DNA from: Fomitopsis serialis
Lineage: Eukaryota; Basidiomycota; Agaricomycetes; Polyporales; Fomitopsidaceae
Assembly (NCBI RefSeq): GCF_022376445.1
Contig: NW_025955395.1
Span: 1-31,598 of the forward strand
Length of the DNA stretch: 31,598 nt
Direction of reading: 5' to 3'
Below, piece after piece: positions 8,218 through 16,494 of the stretch; position 1 is the stretch's first letter; each line of letters opens with the position of its first letter. Under the pieces are notes generated by a model. The model searched no databases. It had not been told where the DNA came from and saw only the letters and a list, made by a program, of their open reading frames with translations. The position numbers were made by a program, and so were the translations under genes.

Positions 8218-10616
8218 TACCAGCGTCGGACGTATTCCGACGTTTTCTGCGGCCCGAAATGCCCCAGCGTGGTGTGTGCGTGGTCGATCACCACCTCGGT
8301 GAGCGACCTACGGCGCAACTGCACCCTTGGCACACATAGAACCTCCACCCCTTGGCGGTTCTTTGTGTAGATGAGGCCATCGCGTGCTGCGAAGGTCTTG
8401 AATTGCTGAGGGTTTTCCAGCACTTTCCGGAACGTATGATCGTTCCGGTACCCCGACTTCACCGTCTTGATGAAGTCGGCGTCCCGTTCGACCTTTGATC
8501 GAAGTGGTGGTCCCGATGTCAAAGCCTCAGCCACCGTCGGGTCGCTGGGGTCGGTGACTTCGTCAACGGCAGTCTTACTCTGGGCAGCCGCCATAGCGGC
8601 TGCCTCGGCCTCGCGTTCATGACGTTTCTCGTCCAACGCATGAGCGACCATCTGCCCCATTCTCAGCTCGAGAATGCGGTTAGATGGCAAGTCTTCACGC
8701 CCTGGATCGAGTCGTTCGTCCGCATTCACCAGGTGGTGAATGGGGGTGATATCGTCCGGCGTGTCGTTCTCATAGTACCTCGACAGGCAGTCGGCGACCT
8801 TGTTGTCGCTGCCTTTGATGTACGATATCGTACAATCAAAGCGGGAGATGTACTCGTACCATCGAACCTGCCGGTTCGATGGGTTGGCGACGCCGTTGAA
8901 GAACGTCAGGGCCTTATGGTCCGTGACGATGTTGATCTTCCGGCCGAGCAGCTTGTCCTCCCATTTGAGGAGGGCTTCCATAATTCCGAGTGCCTCCTGC
9001 TCGTACGTATGGTACGCGCGTTGCGCACTCGAGAATTTCTTGGACAGAAACCCTGCGGGTCGACACGTCTGCCACTCGGGCCCTTGACCGTAGACGGCTC
9101 CGACTCCAAAGACGGAGGCGTCTGTGATGACCCAAATGGGCTCATCGACCTTCGGGTCGATGGGCTTGAGTATGGGTGCGCGACTGGCGAGCGCTTTGAT
9201 AGCTTCAAAGCACTTGTCATGCAACGCACGCCATACGAACGTACGTTCGTTGCGACACATCTCTGATAATGGAGATGTGTAGCCACTTATCTCGGGCAGG
9301 AAGTGCGCGAGGTAATTGACCAGTCCAAGGAAGCGTTGAACTTCCTTGTACGAACGTGGCGTACGCCACGTACGGATCCGTTCCATTTTGTCGCGGTCGG
9401 CATGCAGTCCTCGGTCATCTATTAGATGACCCAGGCAATCCATGCGTCTTGAATACAAGTCGCATTTCGTTTGACTGAGGAAGAGCTTCGCCTTCCTCAG
9501 TTTCTCGAACACTATCCCTAGATGTTTTTCGTGTTCTTCGATGGTATCGGAGAACACAAATATGTCATCTAGGTATACATGTACGAACCGACCAATGCAA
9601 TCTCTAAAGATTGCAGTCATCAGCGACTGGAAAGTCGCTGGTGCGTTGGCGTCACCTTGTTGCATCACCAGGCTGAGGAACGTGCCGTATGGTGTAGAGA
9701 ATGCCGTCTTCCAGACATCCTCCGCCACGATACGAATCTGTTCGTACGCGTCGGACAGGTCAATCTTTGACCTGAACTTCGCTCGAGCCACATCCATACG
9801 GATCTGGTCTTGGTCAGGGAAAGGCGTTACGTCTTTCCGCGTGTTGTCGTTGCGCTTCCGCGCATCGATAACTGTACGCAGCTTGCCCGACTTCTTCGCT
9901 ATGCAAAGAAGTGGGGCCGCTTGACCATTCGGAATCTGGGAAGTCTGGATGGGTTGCCACCATCCCGCCGCCGTGTACCGTTCGACCTTGTCGAGCAATT
10001 GTGGCTTCATGGCCTCCGGGCACCTTGGCAAGTGGTACCGGAGAGACAGGTCAGGGTCGATGAGCGGTATGCGGTGGTTCACGTCTCGAAACGGCGGTAG
10101 TTCGAGAGGTGGTGGGCACATGATGTCCTCGCACACCTCCATCCATCGTTCCCTGTTCGCGACGACCTGCGGGTCGTCGTCGAGTGTCTGCCGAACTTCC
10201 TCATCCTTGAGGAAGTTCAGTATGGCCCTGTCTACCTCGTCGTTTGTACCCAGTGGGTCCAATCGACCGAGTGAGTCCCGACGCGGCTGTTGCGCTGAAT
10301 GTACCATAGGTACATTGGTTTCCGCGATGTCCGGCATTGCGGTGATATGTCGATTACCTGTTCGTACAGGTACCTTCCGCCGGCTCATCACCTCTGGTTT
10401 CAGACGTGGTGGGTCGGGTATCTCACGAACTCCCGGTCCGTATTCAGTAATGTCGGGTACCACCTCCATGCTAGGACGTGGTACTTTCGCCTTTTTTACT
10501 GTTTTGTCTGGTACCACCTCCAAGTTCGGACGTGGTATCGAGTTTTTTGTTGCTATTTCCACCAAGGAATCGACGGCGACGTCGATCCCCTCCCCCTTGA
10601 GACCATAGTCCCCTCT
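8190..10616 (-). CDS. Pol N-terminal part: reverse transcriptase and RNase H
   Basis: Copies element RNA to DNA and degrades the RNA strand. RT motifs include KIDLSDAYEQIRI, FLSLVMQQGDANAPATF and the catalytic VYLDDIFVFSD (about residue 330 from 10565). RNase H follows with WVITDASVFGVGAVYG, HTYEQEALGIMEAL, IVTDHKALTFF and GSDNKVADCLSRYY. The frame opens just after TGA at 10617-10619 and has no ATG until 10469, so it is probably not started by ordinary initiation. The N-terminus carries an 18-residue tandem repeat (IPRPNLEVVPDKT / VPRPSMEVVPDIT, 54-bp spacing). It ends in a TAG at 8190-8192, reached only because of a -1 shift: the expected WYWWP of the integrase zinc-finger region reads WYGGR at 8212-8222. 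Confidence 0.92.
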   Translation of the reverse strand, partial: RGDYGLKGEGIDVAVDSLVEIATKNSIPRPNLEVVPDKTVKKAKVPRPSMEVVPDITEYGPGVREIPDPPRLKPEVMSRRKVPVRTGNRHITAMPDIAETNVPMVHSAQQPRRDSLGRLDPLGTNDEVDRAILNFLKDEEVRQTLDDDPQVVANRERWMEVCEDIMCPPPLELPPFRDVNHRIPLIDPDLSLRYHLPRCPEAMKPQLLDKVERYTAAGWWQPIQTSQIPNGQAAPLLCIAKKSGKLRTVIDARKRNDNTRKDVTPFPDQDQIRMDVARAKFRSKIDLSDAYEQIRIVAEDVWKTAFSTPYGTFLSLVMQQGDANAPATFQSLMTAIFRDCIGRFVHVYLDDIFVFSDTIEEHEKHLGIVFEKLRKAKLFLSQTKCDLYSRRMDCLGHLIDDRGLHADRDKMERIRTWRTPRSYKEVQRFLGLVNYLAHFLPEISGYTSPLSEMCRNERTFVWRALHDKCFEAIKALASRAPILKPIDPKVDEPIWVITDASVFGVGAVYGQGPEWQTCRPAGFLSKKFSSAQRAYHTYEQEALGIMEALLKWEDKLLGRKINIVTDHKALTFFNGVANPSNRQVRWYEYISRFDCTISYIKGSDNKVADCLSRYYENDTPDDITPIHHLVNADERLDPGREDLPSNRILELRMGQMVAHALDEKRHEREAEAAAMAAAQSKTAVDEVTDPSDPTVAEALTSGPPLRSKVERDADFIKTVKSGYRNDHTFRKVLENPQQFKTFAARDGLIYTKNRQGVEVLCVPRVQLRRRSLTEVVIDHAHTTLGHFGPQKTSEYVRRWYGGRDWART

Positions 10617-10636
10617 TCAGCGAAGCGAGACTGGGG

Positions 10637-10670
10637 GGGTTGCACCGCGGTGGATCTCGCCGTGCAACCC
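10637..10670 (-). promoter_or_regulatory. Hairpin at the gag stop codon
   Basis: A perfect 9-bp inverted repeat (10637-10645 with 10662-10670, 16-base loop) begins with the last base of the gag TAG (10670-10672). Further G-rich and C-rich blocks follow (CCCCCCC near 10633-10639, GGGG near 10611 and 10590-10598) and could form a pseudoknot. Gag and pol are in different frames with about 50 nt between the gag stop and the opening of the pol frame, so simple readthrough or a single overlap frameshift does not explain pol expression. Confidence 0.6.
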
Positions 10671-13600
10671 TATTGTCTCGAGGAGGACGCGAGACGGAGT
10701 TGTGCCGTCAGTCGCGCACTCCGTGTATCCCGTCGATGCTCAAGGACCTCCGCCTCCTGGGCCACCGTATAGGCCGGCACCGCCACCCCGTCAACCCAAA
10801 TCTGGTGGGTGCGGAAGTCTAGGACCACGTTGTGCTTGATGCAGAACGTGGTTCCCAGAACGACATCGTACCTGTCGATGTCAACTACATCCATGTAGTT
10901 GACACCGTTCACCGGACCGACCTGGATACGGGGGCGTGCACCATAGTTGATGGTGGTGCGACTACCCTTCGTACCTAGTTGTAGATTGAGGGGCTCCCTC
11001 AGGTCTACCCTGTCGGCCTTGGATAGGAACGCTAGTTCTGGAGACATGGCGTCGGTCGTACACCCTGTGTCAAACAGCGTGTACGCCTTCACGCCATTGA
11101 CATCGATCTCAGCGCAGAGTGTCCGAGTTGCCTCGGGACTGCGTTCTGGCTGATCCGCCGGCTCGGAGGTCCTACGGATCTTCGAGTCGTACAGCCAGGC
11201 CGCCTTCATAGTGCGGGCTGGCGGTAGTGTTTGTATCGCGCTCATTCGCGTAATGTCCGTCATGGCGGCATTATACGATGGGTGTGCCAGGTTTTCCTGG
11301 CTCACCCGAGTCGACGATCTGCGTTCGACACGCATCGCACGGAATGTCATGAGTCCGAGCTGTGCTACAGCTCCGTCTTCATCGTCATACTCGTCCACAG
11401 GAGACTCGTCTCCTGGGTCGTCGTAGGCGTACTGCGATCCACCATACTCAGATTGAGGGTGGTCGATCGTATTCCCGTTGTCGTAGTCTTGCACGTCCAC
11501 CATCTGGTCGACGTGCTCGGTGGACTCGGGCTGGACATGGACGAATCCATCGTCCTGGTCCTCCCCACTGTCCCCCGCAATCCGTGCGGCATACATGCGG
11601 CCCGTCTTGCTGGGCGGCAGTCTACCACCGTTCTTACACTTCTCCTTCTCTCGAGAAGTGTGTCCGGGCTCGCCGCAACTCCAGCACAACATGGTGCCAC
11701 CACTCGCACCAGTGGTCGTCTTCCCTGCTGGTGCTGGTGTGGACTTCGGCGGGCCCTTGTCGCTGACCACCACCGCCTTAGGCAGCGGTGGTGTTGGCTT
11801 CGACGCCACCACGGCCCCCGCACTCGGTCGGGTCATGAATCGAGCGAATGGGCCAGTCGTCCTAGCACGACCGGCCAAACCTGCTGGAGCAGCAGGTTTC
11901 GATGTACCACCACCATCTCTGGTGGTGGTGGTTGACGGGGTCGCCTTAGAGGCCGCCGCCGACAACATCGCGAATTCGTAGTCGCTCGCTGCCTTCACCA
12001 TCCTGCCGAACGAGGATCGTTCGGGAGAGATGTAGGAGACCTTCCGTAAGGTCTCCTCCATGTCCGAAGGTAGTGCCGCTAAAAAGCGCCGCTTCCATTC
12101 ATAGTCCCCAGGACGCTCCGTCATGCGGTCGGCGTACTGGGACATCCTATCGAGCAACTCGGTGACCCCACCATTCTTGTGGTAGGTCACCTTGTTCCAC
12201 GATTCTGCAGCCTTGATTTCACCATCTTGGTGAATGAATCGCCGGTGCAGTGCGGCGATCGCTTCCGCGAATCGCCAATGTCGCCTCGTCCGTCGAGGGG
12301 ACTGTACGTGACGGAAGTACCAATCCTTGGCACTGTCCGTCAGCGCATTCCCAGTGAGCCGTAGCCGGTCCATGTCTAGACGTGGACCCGTTATTCGGAG
12401 CACTGAGAAATACGTTAGCAGTTCGAAGAGCCACTCTTCGAACCGGTACAGGTCATCGGTGCCGGCCCAGGTGGACGGCTTGTCCATCTTGGCCGACCTC
12501 AAATAACCAGGTGCTTCGCCATCTGGTTCATCGCTCACCAATTCGTCGATCATGCCGAGGCATCGATCGAGAGAACGACTGGTATTGTGCGATGGGCCAT
12601 CCATGTCCCTCTCGGAGATGGATGGGCCGTGGTCATGAATACTGCTACCTTGCATGTACGAGTACATGCCTTGGTAGTCGTATTCATGGCTTGTTTGCCC
12701 CGAGGACGGGCTCGAGCCACCTACGCCTGGTGGGAACGACACTCGTACGCCCTCCCGGGAGTACGTGGGTCGTTTCACGGACGTCGGGACTTCCTCGCGG
12801 AAGTACCGTCCGAAAGATTCGCGAACAGGGGCCTTTTGAGAGGCACTAGCCTGCGAGCGCAAACCCTCCGCGTGAACATGCGTGCCATGCTTCCGTTCCG
12901 CAGGCGATGGGGTGGCTGGGCCTGTGCCCTCAGCTTCCTCGTCGCTGCTCGACACCGACGGTCGTCGAAATGGCGGAGGTGGTGCTCTCGTCGGCGGGGA
13001 CGATGGGTGGTGAGGGCGGTAGTGATAGTGGATACTATCATATTCCGGCCCCGACGTTCGGTACGGCGACCTTACCTTCCGACTACTACCTGAGGTCGTA
13101 GTCGTCGTCGCCGACGGTATGCGTGCGCTTGCCGCTCGACGACGTAGGTATGCCTCCTCCGATTCACCCTTCTGTCGAGGGGACTTAAGCGCCTCTGTCG
13201 CTGCCTTGAGGACCGGGTCTTCTTGGTCCTCTGGTCGGGGTACCTCCTCTGGAGGTACCTCTTCACCAGCCCATGGAGTCTGTATAGACTCAGCGTCGCT
13301 CACGACATCGGTGTCGTCAGCGGCCGCCTCTTGGGCGCGGATGTTCGCTATCTGCTTATCAGCCTCACCTAAGGCTGCGTTCAACTTAGTTTCTAAGTTG
13401 CTGGTTTTTTGGTGCAGCTCCTCGCGGAGCTCGCCCAGGGTTCTCCTGAACCCATCGAGAAAGTCCAGTGTCTGTCCTGCCTTGCGGGATCCCTTACGGG
13501 ATCCTGCGCGGGAGCCAGTCGCACTGGACGTTCGTGACCGTGGTTTGCGCGGTTCCGCCGTCGCACCCACAGAATGCTCCTTCACAGGCGCACTCTTCCC

Positions 13601-13750
13601 TTCTTCGGGCCTTAGGTCCTCACGCTCCTTCTTAATAGAAGGGGACGAAGAGGCACCATGTGGTTGCGATGATGTCTCGACCTTACTGGTCGAGGCTTCA
13701 TCACTGGGGTTGCCTTTCGAGGCATTCAGTGACGACGGGCTCGTCGTCAT
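10670..13750 (-). CDS. Gag-protease polyprotein (1026 aa)
   Basis: Structural capsid protein fused to the retropepsin protease. ATG at 13750 (MTTSPSSLN, context AACAATGAC). The first 400 residues are Ser/Pro-rich and mostly disordered. A retrotransposon-gag capsid region follows (AGTDDLYRFEEWLFELL, then GGVTELLDRMSQYADRM). A zinc knuckle near residue 686 reads CWSCGEPGHTSREKEKC, with seven residues between His and the last Cys instead of the usual four. The protease active site LFDTGCTTD lies near residue 893, with the supporting YDVVLGTTF motif downstream. The ORF ends at TAG 10670-10672. No break is visible, so this copy could make virus-like particles. Confidence 0.93.
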   Translation of the reverse strand: MTTSPSSLNASKGNPSDEASTSKVETSSQPHGASSSPSIKKEREDLRPEEGKSAPVKEHSVGATAEPRKPRSRTSSATGSRAGSRKGSRKAGQTLDFLDGFRRTLGELREELHQKTSNLETKLNAALGEADKQIANIRAQEAAADDTDVVSDAESIQTPWAGEEVPPEEVPRPEDQEDPVLKAATEALKSPRQKGESEEAYLRRRAASARIPSATTTTTSGSSRKVRSPYRTSGPEYDSIHYHYRPHHPSSPPTRAPPPPFRRPSVSSSDEEAEGTGPATPSPAERKHGTHVHAEGLRSQASASQKAPVRESFGRYFREEVPTSVKRPTYSREGVRVSFPPGVGGSSPSSGQTSHEYDYQGMYSYMQGSSIHDHGPSISERDMDGPSHNTSRSLDRCLGMIDELVSDEPDGEAPGYLRSAKMDKPSTWAGTDDLYRFEEWLFELLTYFSVLRITGPRLDMDRLRLTGNALTDSAKDWYFRHVQSPRRTRRHWRFAEAIAALHRRFIHQDGEIKAAESWNKVTYHKNGGVTELLDRMSQYADRMTERPGDYEWKRRFLAALPSDMEETLRKVSYISPERSSFGRMVKAASDYEFAMLSAAASKATPSTTTTRDGGGTSKPAAPAGLAGRARTTGPFARFMTRPSAGAVVASKPTPPLPKAVVVSDKGPPKSTPAPAGKTTTGASGGTMLCWSCGEPGHTSREKEKCKNGGRLPPSKTGRMYAARIAGDSGEDQDDGFVHVQPESTEHVDQMVDVQDYDNGNTIDHPQSEYGGSQYAYDDPGDESPVDEYDDEDGAVAQLGLMTFRAMRVERRSSTRVSQENLAHPSYNAAMTDITRMSAIQTLPPARTMKAAWLYDSKIRRTSEPADQPERSPEATRTLCAEIDVNGVKAYTLFDTGCTTDAMSPELAFLSKADRVDLREPLNLQLGTKGSRTTINYGARPRIQVGPVNGVNYMDVVDIDRYDVVLGTTFCIKHNVVLDFRTHQIWVDGVAVPAYTVAQEAEVLEHRRDTRSARLTAQLRLASSSRQ

Positions 13751-13934
13751 TGTTGATGCTTTCCGTTGAAAGCGGCCGCGGCTATCTCGTTGCGGTAGCG
13801 GCCTGCCTGTTCTGTCGTACTCCGTGATGGAGTGAGGTTATTGGTTGATTGATCGCGCTCGACGTGTTCAACGTCGTATTCGACCGCACGCACTTCTGTG
13901 TAGAAGTTCGAGCTTTCGAAGGAGCGTAAAAAAG
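13751..13934 (-). other. 5' leader of the Gypsy element
   Basis: 184 bp between LTR and gag. The sequence next to the LTR on the element strand is CTTTTTTACGCTCC. It has no TGG start typical of a tRNA 3'-end primer binding site. A CTCGAAC segment about 25 bases in resembles the complement of a tRNA T-loop, so priming from an internal tRNA position or self-priming is possible, but I cannot assign a primer. Confidence 0.5.
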
Positions 13935-14135
13935 TGTGGCGCCCCCTTACTCACGCCGTGATACGCTGCACCCAGTCTCTATTCCAGAGTGGTGCGGTAT
14001 CGGTGACGAGTGTAAGAGAGCTGGCTCCCACACTCGCTGGCGCCGCCCTTAAGGGACGGCGCCTACGCACGCGATCGTAGATACATGATATGTCCGGATA
14101 TGGTAAATACGTGAATGTAACGTATCCACGTTACA
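13935..14135 (-). repeat. 5' LTR (201 bp)
   Basis: Identical to the other LTR over all 201 bases as read. It should carry the promoter of the element. It is flanked on its outer side by the second ACAAC. Confidence 0.95.
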
Positions 14136-14140
14136 ACAAC
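14136..14140. repeat. Target site duplication (right), ACAAC
   Basis: The second copy of the 5-bp duplication, directly after the LTR end TTACA and directly before the resumed alpha-COP exon. Confidence 0.93.
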
Positions 14141-14446
14141 CCTGTCTACTCAATGCGCGTCATTGAAGGGAAAGACCGTCCACTGCCTTGATCGATCTGC
14201 ACGCCCCAGGACTATCACCATCGACGCGACTGAATACCGCTCTAAACTGGCTCTGTTGCGAAACAATCATGAGGAGATGTTGCACGTCATTCGCACGTCT
14301 AACCTACTCGTAAAAGTGTCATCGCGCACCTACAACAGAAGGGTTTCCTGGAGGTATGCACATACGTTACTATAGTGCATCAGCGATCTGACCATCGCTC
14401 GTAGATTGCATTGCATTTCGTACGAGCCTACTGAGTAAGATTTGAC
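14141..14446 (+). pseudogene. Coatomer subunit alpha (alpha-COP) fragment, part 2
   Basis: Continues part 1 across the Gypsy insertion: PVYSMRV, KTVHCLDRSARPRTITID, KLALLRNNHEEMLHVIR, then AHLQQKGFLE. Extra bases near 14162 and a missing base near 14322 shift the frame. An intron at 14354-14404 (GTATGC...CGTAG) leads to IALHFV, then TGA at 14432-14434, then RFD. Similarity to alpha-COP ends at TTTGAC (14446), exactly where the foldback terminus begins. No alpha-COP continuation was found right of the foldback element. The fragment was therefore already broken, or was broken by these insertions. Confidence 0.78.
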
Positions 14447-14490
14447 GTTCCGAACGGTAAACCCGGAGTGAGATCTGGCCGTCTGAAACG

Positions 14491-15030
14491 GTGCGGCCGG
14501 CGCCGGCCGGAGGGGTCCGGGTCAACGTTGCAGACGTTGTCATTGCCAGCACGTTGCCAGCGGTCCGGCCGGAGTGCATGCCGGCCGGCTCTGCCTCGTC
14601 TCCAACGTTGCGGCCGGCCTTGCCATCCCTGAATAATGTCCCCAACGATCCACCCGGCCTGTTTTCATGGTACGTTGCAACGCTCCGGCCGGAGTGCATG
14701 CCAGCCCCGCCCCCCTCCTCAATGTTGCGGCCGGCCTGTTTTCACCGGACGTTGCAACGCTCCGGCCGGACTACACCCCGGCCGCCCCCCCCCCACTTCT
14801 CAACGATCCGCCCGGCCTCTTTCACCCAACGTTGCAATGCTCCGGCCGGAGGGTATGCCGGCCGGTCATCCCTCGTTCCCAACGTTGCGGCCGGAGCAGG
14901 CAGAATTCAAAGCGGCCAGGCAGTCCACGCTGCAAACAGTCCGGCCGGTCAATAGATATAGCATTGCAAACGAGCCGGCCAGCCTCAGGCCCTACCACTA
15001 CAAATGGTCCGGCCGGACTTTTTGCCGGCC
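14491..15030. repeat. Outer array, left arm: CCGGCCGG / CGTTGCAA repeats
   Basis: The unit ACGTTGCAACGCTCCGGCCGG recurs starting at 14672, 14749 and 14829 (spacings 77 and 80), with a companion AACGTTGCGGCCGG half-unit between. About ten CCGGCCGG or one-off copies are present. Direct and inverted half-units alternate, so each unit is itself partly palindromic. Confidence 0.85.
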
Positions 15031-15042
15031 GAAAACACAATG

Positions 15043-15235
15043 TCTCGGGCCGAGGGTACAGCCAAAACTCGGCCAAAGCAGCCAGACATTTTGCCGGCCG
15101 AGCTTTTGCTTCACCGACCGGGCAAGCATTGTCTCGGGCCGAAAAGTTGACCATTTTCTCGGGCCGAAGATTTGAGTACTGCCTCGGGCCGAAGAGTTGG
15201 GCATTTTCTCGGGCCGAAGATTTGGCCGAAGCTCG
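15043..15235. repeat. Middle array, left arm: CTCGGGCCGA repeats
   Basis: Five copies of CTCGGGCCGA at about 15043, 15131, 15154, 15182 and 15208, the last four 23-28 bp apart and followed by AAGATTTG or AAGAGTTG. The mirrored array lies in the right arm. Confidence 0.85.
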
Positions 15236-15402
15236 GTGAAAACAGCCGGGCTGTCGGAATGCCATATAAGGAAATTTGGTATTGACTGGTAGTACTTCAT
15301 TGATAGACTATAGTATCAATTCCCTAGTGACCAAAGATGTCTAGTTAGGCCAGGATGTGCAAAACAAGATTTACTCACAGGCTTCTTTGCACAGCAAGTT
15401 AA

Positions 15403-16328
15403 TCAATTTCTGAAGCCAGTTTTCTTTTCCCACACTGTTTGACTATCTAGGATGTGTTGTTTCAATGCATAGAGTATATCCCCAACAGGAATAGTCTTAT
15501 TCTTTGAAGCTGAATGCAGGACAACAGATAAGGGGTATACAGGTGTGGTACCGTGCTGAACAATGTTGACTCCTGCGGACAATCTACATTCAAAACAATG
15601 TTTCACCATCTAGAATAGTTCATTTCCTCACAAGGAATCTGTTCTCCAAAGGAATAGTCTTATTCACACAAGCTGAATGTGGTACAGAGTTAAGGGGATC
15701 ATGCACTCCGGCCGGACCATCTCCTATGAGGATGAGGATTGGCCGGCCGGACTGTTACCAATGTAAATGTTTCTGTGGCAAGTGCAATGTGCATGCTGGT
15801 ACAACATTTCAGTGTGACACCCAGACAGACAATAATCCAAAGTATGTCTCTCACAATATAATGCATATTCACCTTATCTTCATCCCCGAGTTCAGCTTCA
15901 AAGAATAAGACTATTCCTTTGGGAGACTTGCTTGTTGCATTGAAATGTGCTACTCTAGATTGTGGAACATTGTGGGGAAAGCATATTGGCTTCAGGAAGT
16001 GAACACAGTATGACATGTATACCCATACACCCTTGCCTTAACTCTGTACTACATTCAGCTTATGTGAATAAGACTATTCCTTTGGAGGATTCACTCCCTA
16101 TGGGTAAATGAACCATCAGAGATTGTGAAACAGTGTTTTGAATGTAGATTGTCCGCAGGAGTCAACATTGTTCAGCACGGTACCACACCTGTATACCCCT
16201 TATCTGTTGTCCTGCATTCAGCTTCAAAGAATAAGACTATTCCTGTTGGGGATATACTCTATGCATTGAAACAACACATCCTAGATAGTCAAACAGTGTG
16301 GGAAAAGAAAACTGGCTTCAGAAATTGA
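15403..16328. repeat. Central region: five diverged copies of a coding-like module with NKTIP motif
   Basis: Copies on + at 15871-16002, 16031-16111 and 16125-16328; on - at 15403-15609 and about 15620-15697. In frame they give S-A-x-x-NKTIP-(V/L)-(G/E)-(D/N), each ending in a stop. Two of them align further: SASKNKTIPVGDILYALK against SASKNKTIPLGDLLVALK, then LD..T.W.K...GFR(N/K) and stop. The DNA core GAATAAGACTATTC (or its complement) is present in every copy. They could be relics of a small gene duplicated within the element, or a DNA repeat that happens to stay open. Confidence 0.6.
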
Positions 16329-16494
16329 TTAACTTGCTGTGCAAAGAAGCCTGTGAGTAAATCTTGTTTTGCACATCCTGGCCTAACTAGACATCTTTGG
16401 TCACTAGGGAATTGATACTATAGTCTATCAATGAAGTACTACCAGTCAATACCAAATTTCCTTATATGGCAATCCGACAGCCCGGCTGTTTTCA

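Larger units (their letters stand above)
4094..14135 (-). mobile_element. Full-length Ty3/Gypsy LTR retrotransposon (chromovirus) with an extra third ORF
   Basis: A 10042-bp element transcribed right to left. In order it has: LTR (13935-14135), leader, gag-protease (10670-13750), RT-RNase H (8190-10616), integrase with C-terminal chromodomain (6991-8217), a long additional ORF (4528-6738), polypurine tract (4295-4306) and LTR (4094-4294). The LTRs read base-for-base identical, and the ACAAC duplication is intact, so insertion is recent. It lies inside an alpha-COP pseudogene exon. Order RT-RH-IN plus the chromodomain places it in Ty3/Gypsy chromoviruses (established family knowledge). One apparent 1-base deletion near 8216 separates RNase H from integrase. 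If real, this copy depends on a relative for integrase. Confidence 0.95.

Noticed and set aside
10563..10565. TTG at 10565 as start of pol
   Set aside because: No reason in the sequence to prefer it over other codons; the frame is open upstream to 10616 and the start is unresolved.
13910..13934. tRNA primer binding site next to the 5' LTR
   Set aside because: No TGG-starting complement of a tRNA 3' end; the T-loop-like CTCGAAC is too short to assign.
14491..15265. Several 140-190 codon frames in the foldback arms
   Set aside because: They are translations of the CCGGCCGG and CTCGGGCCGA arrays and appear in several frames and in both arms, so they are repeat artefacts.
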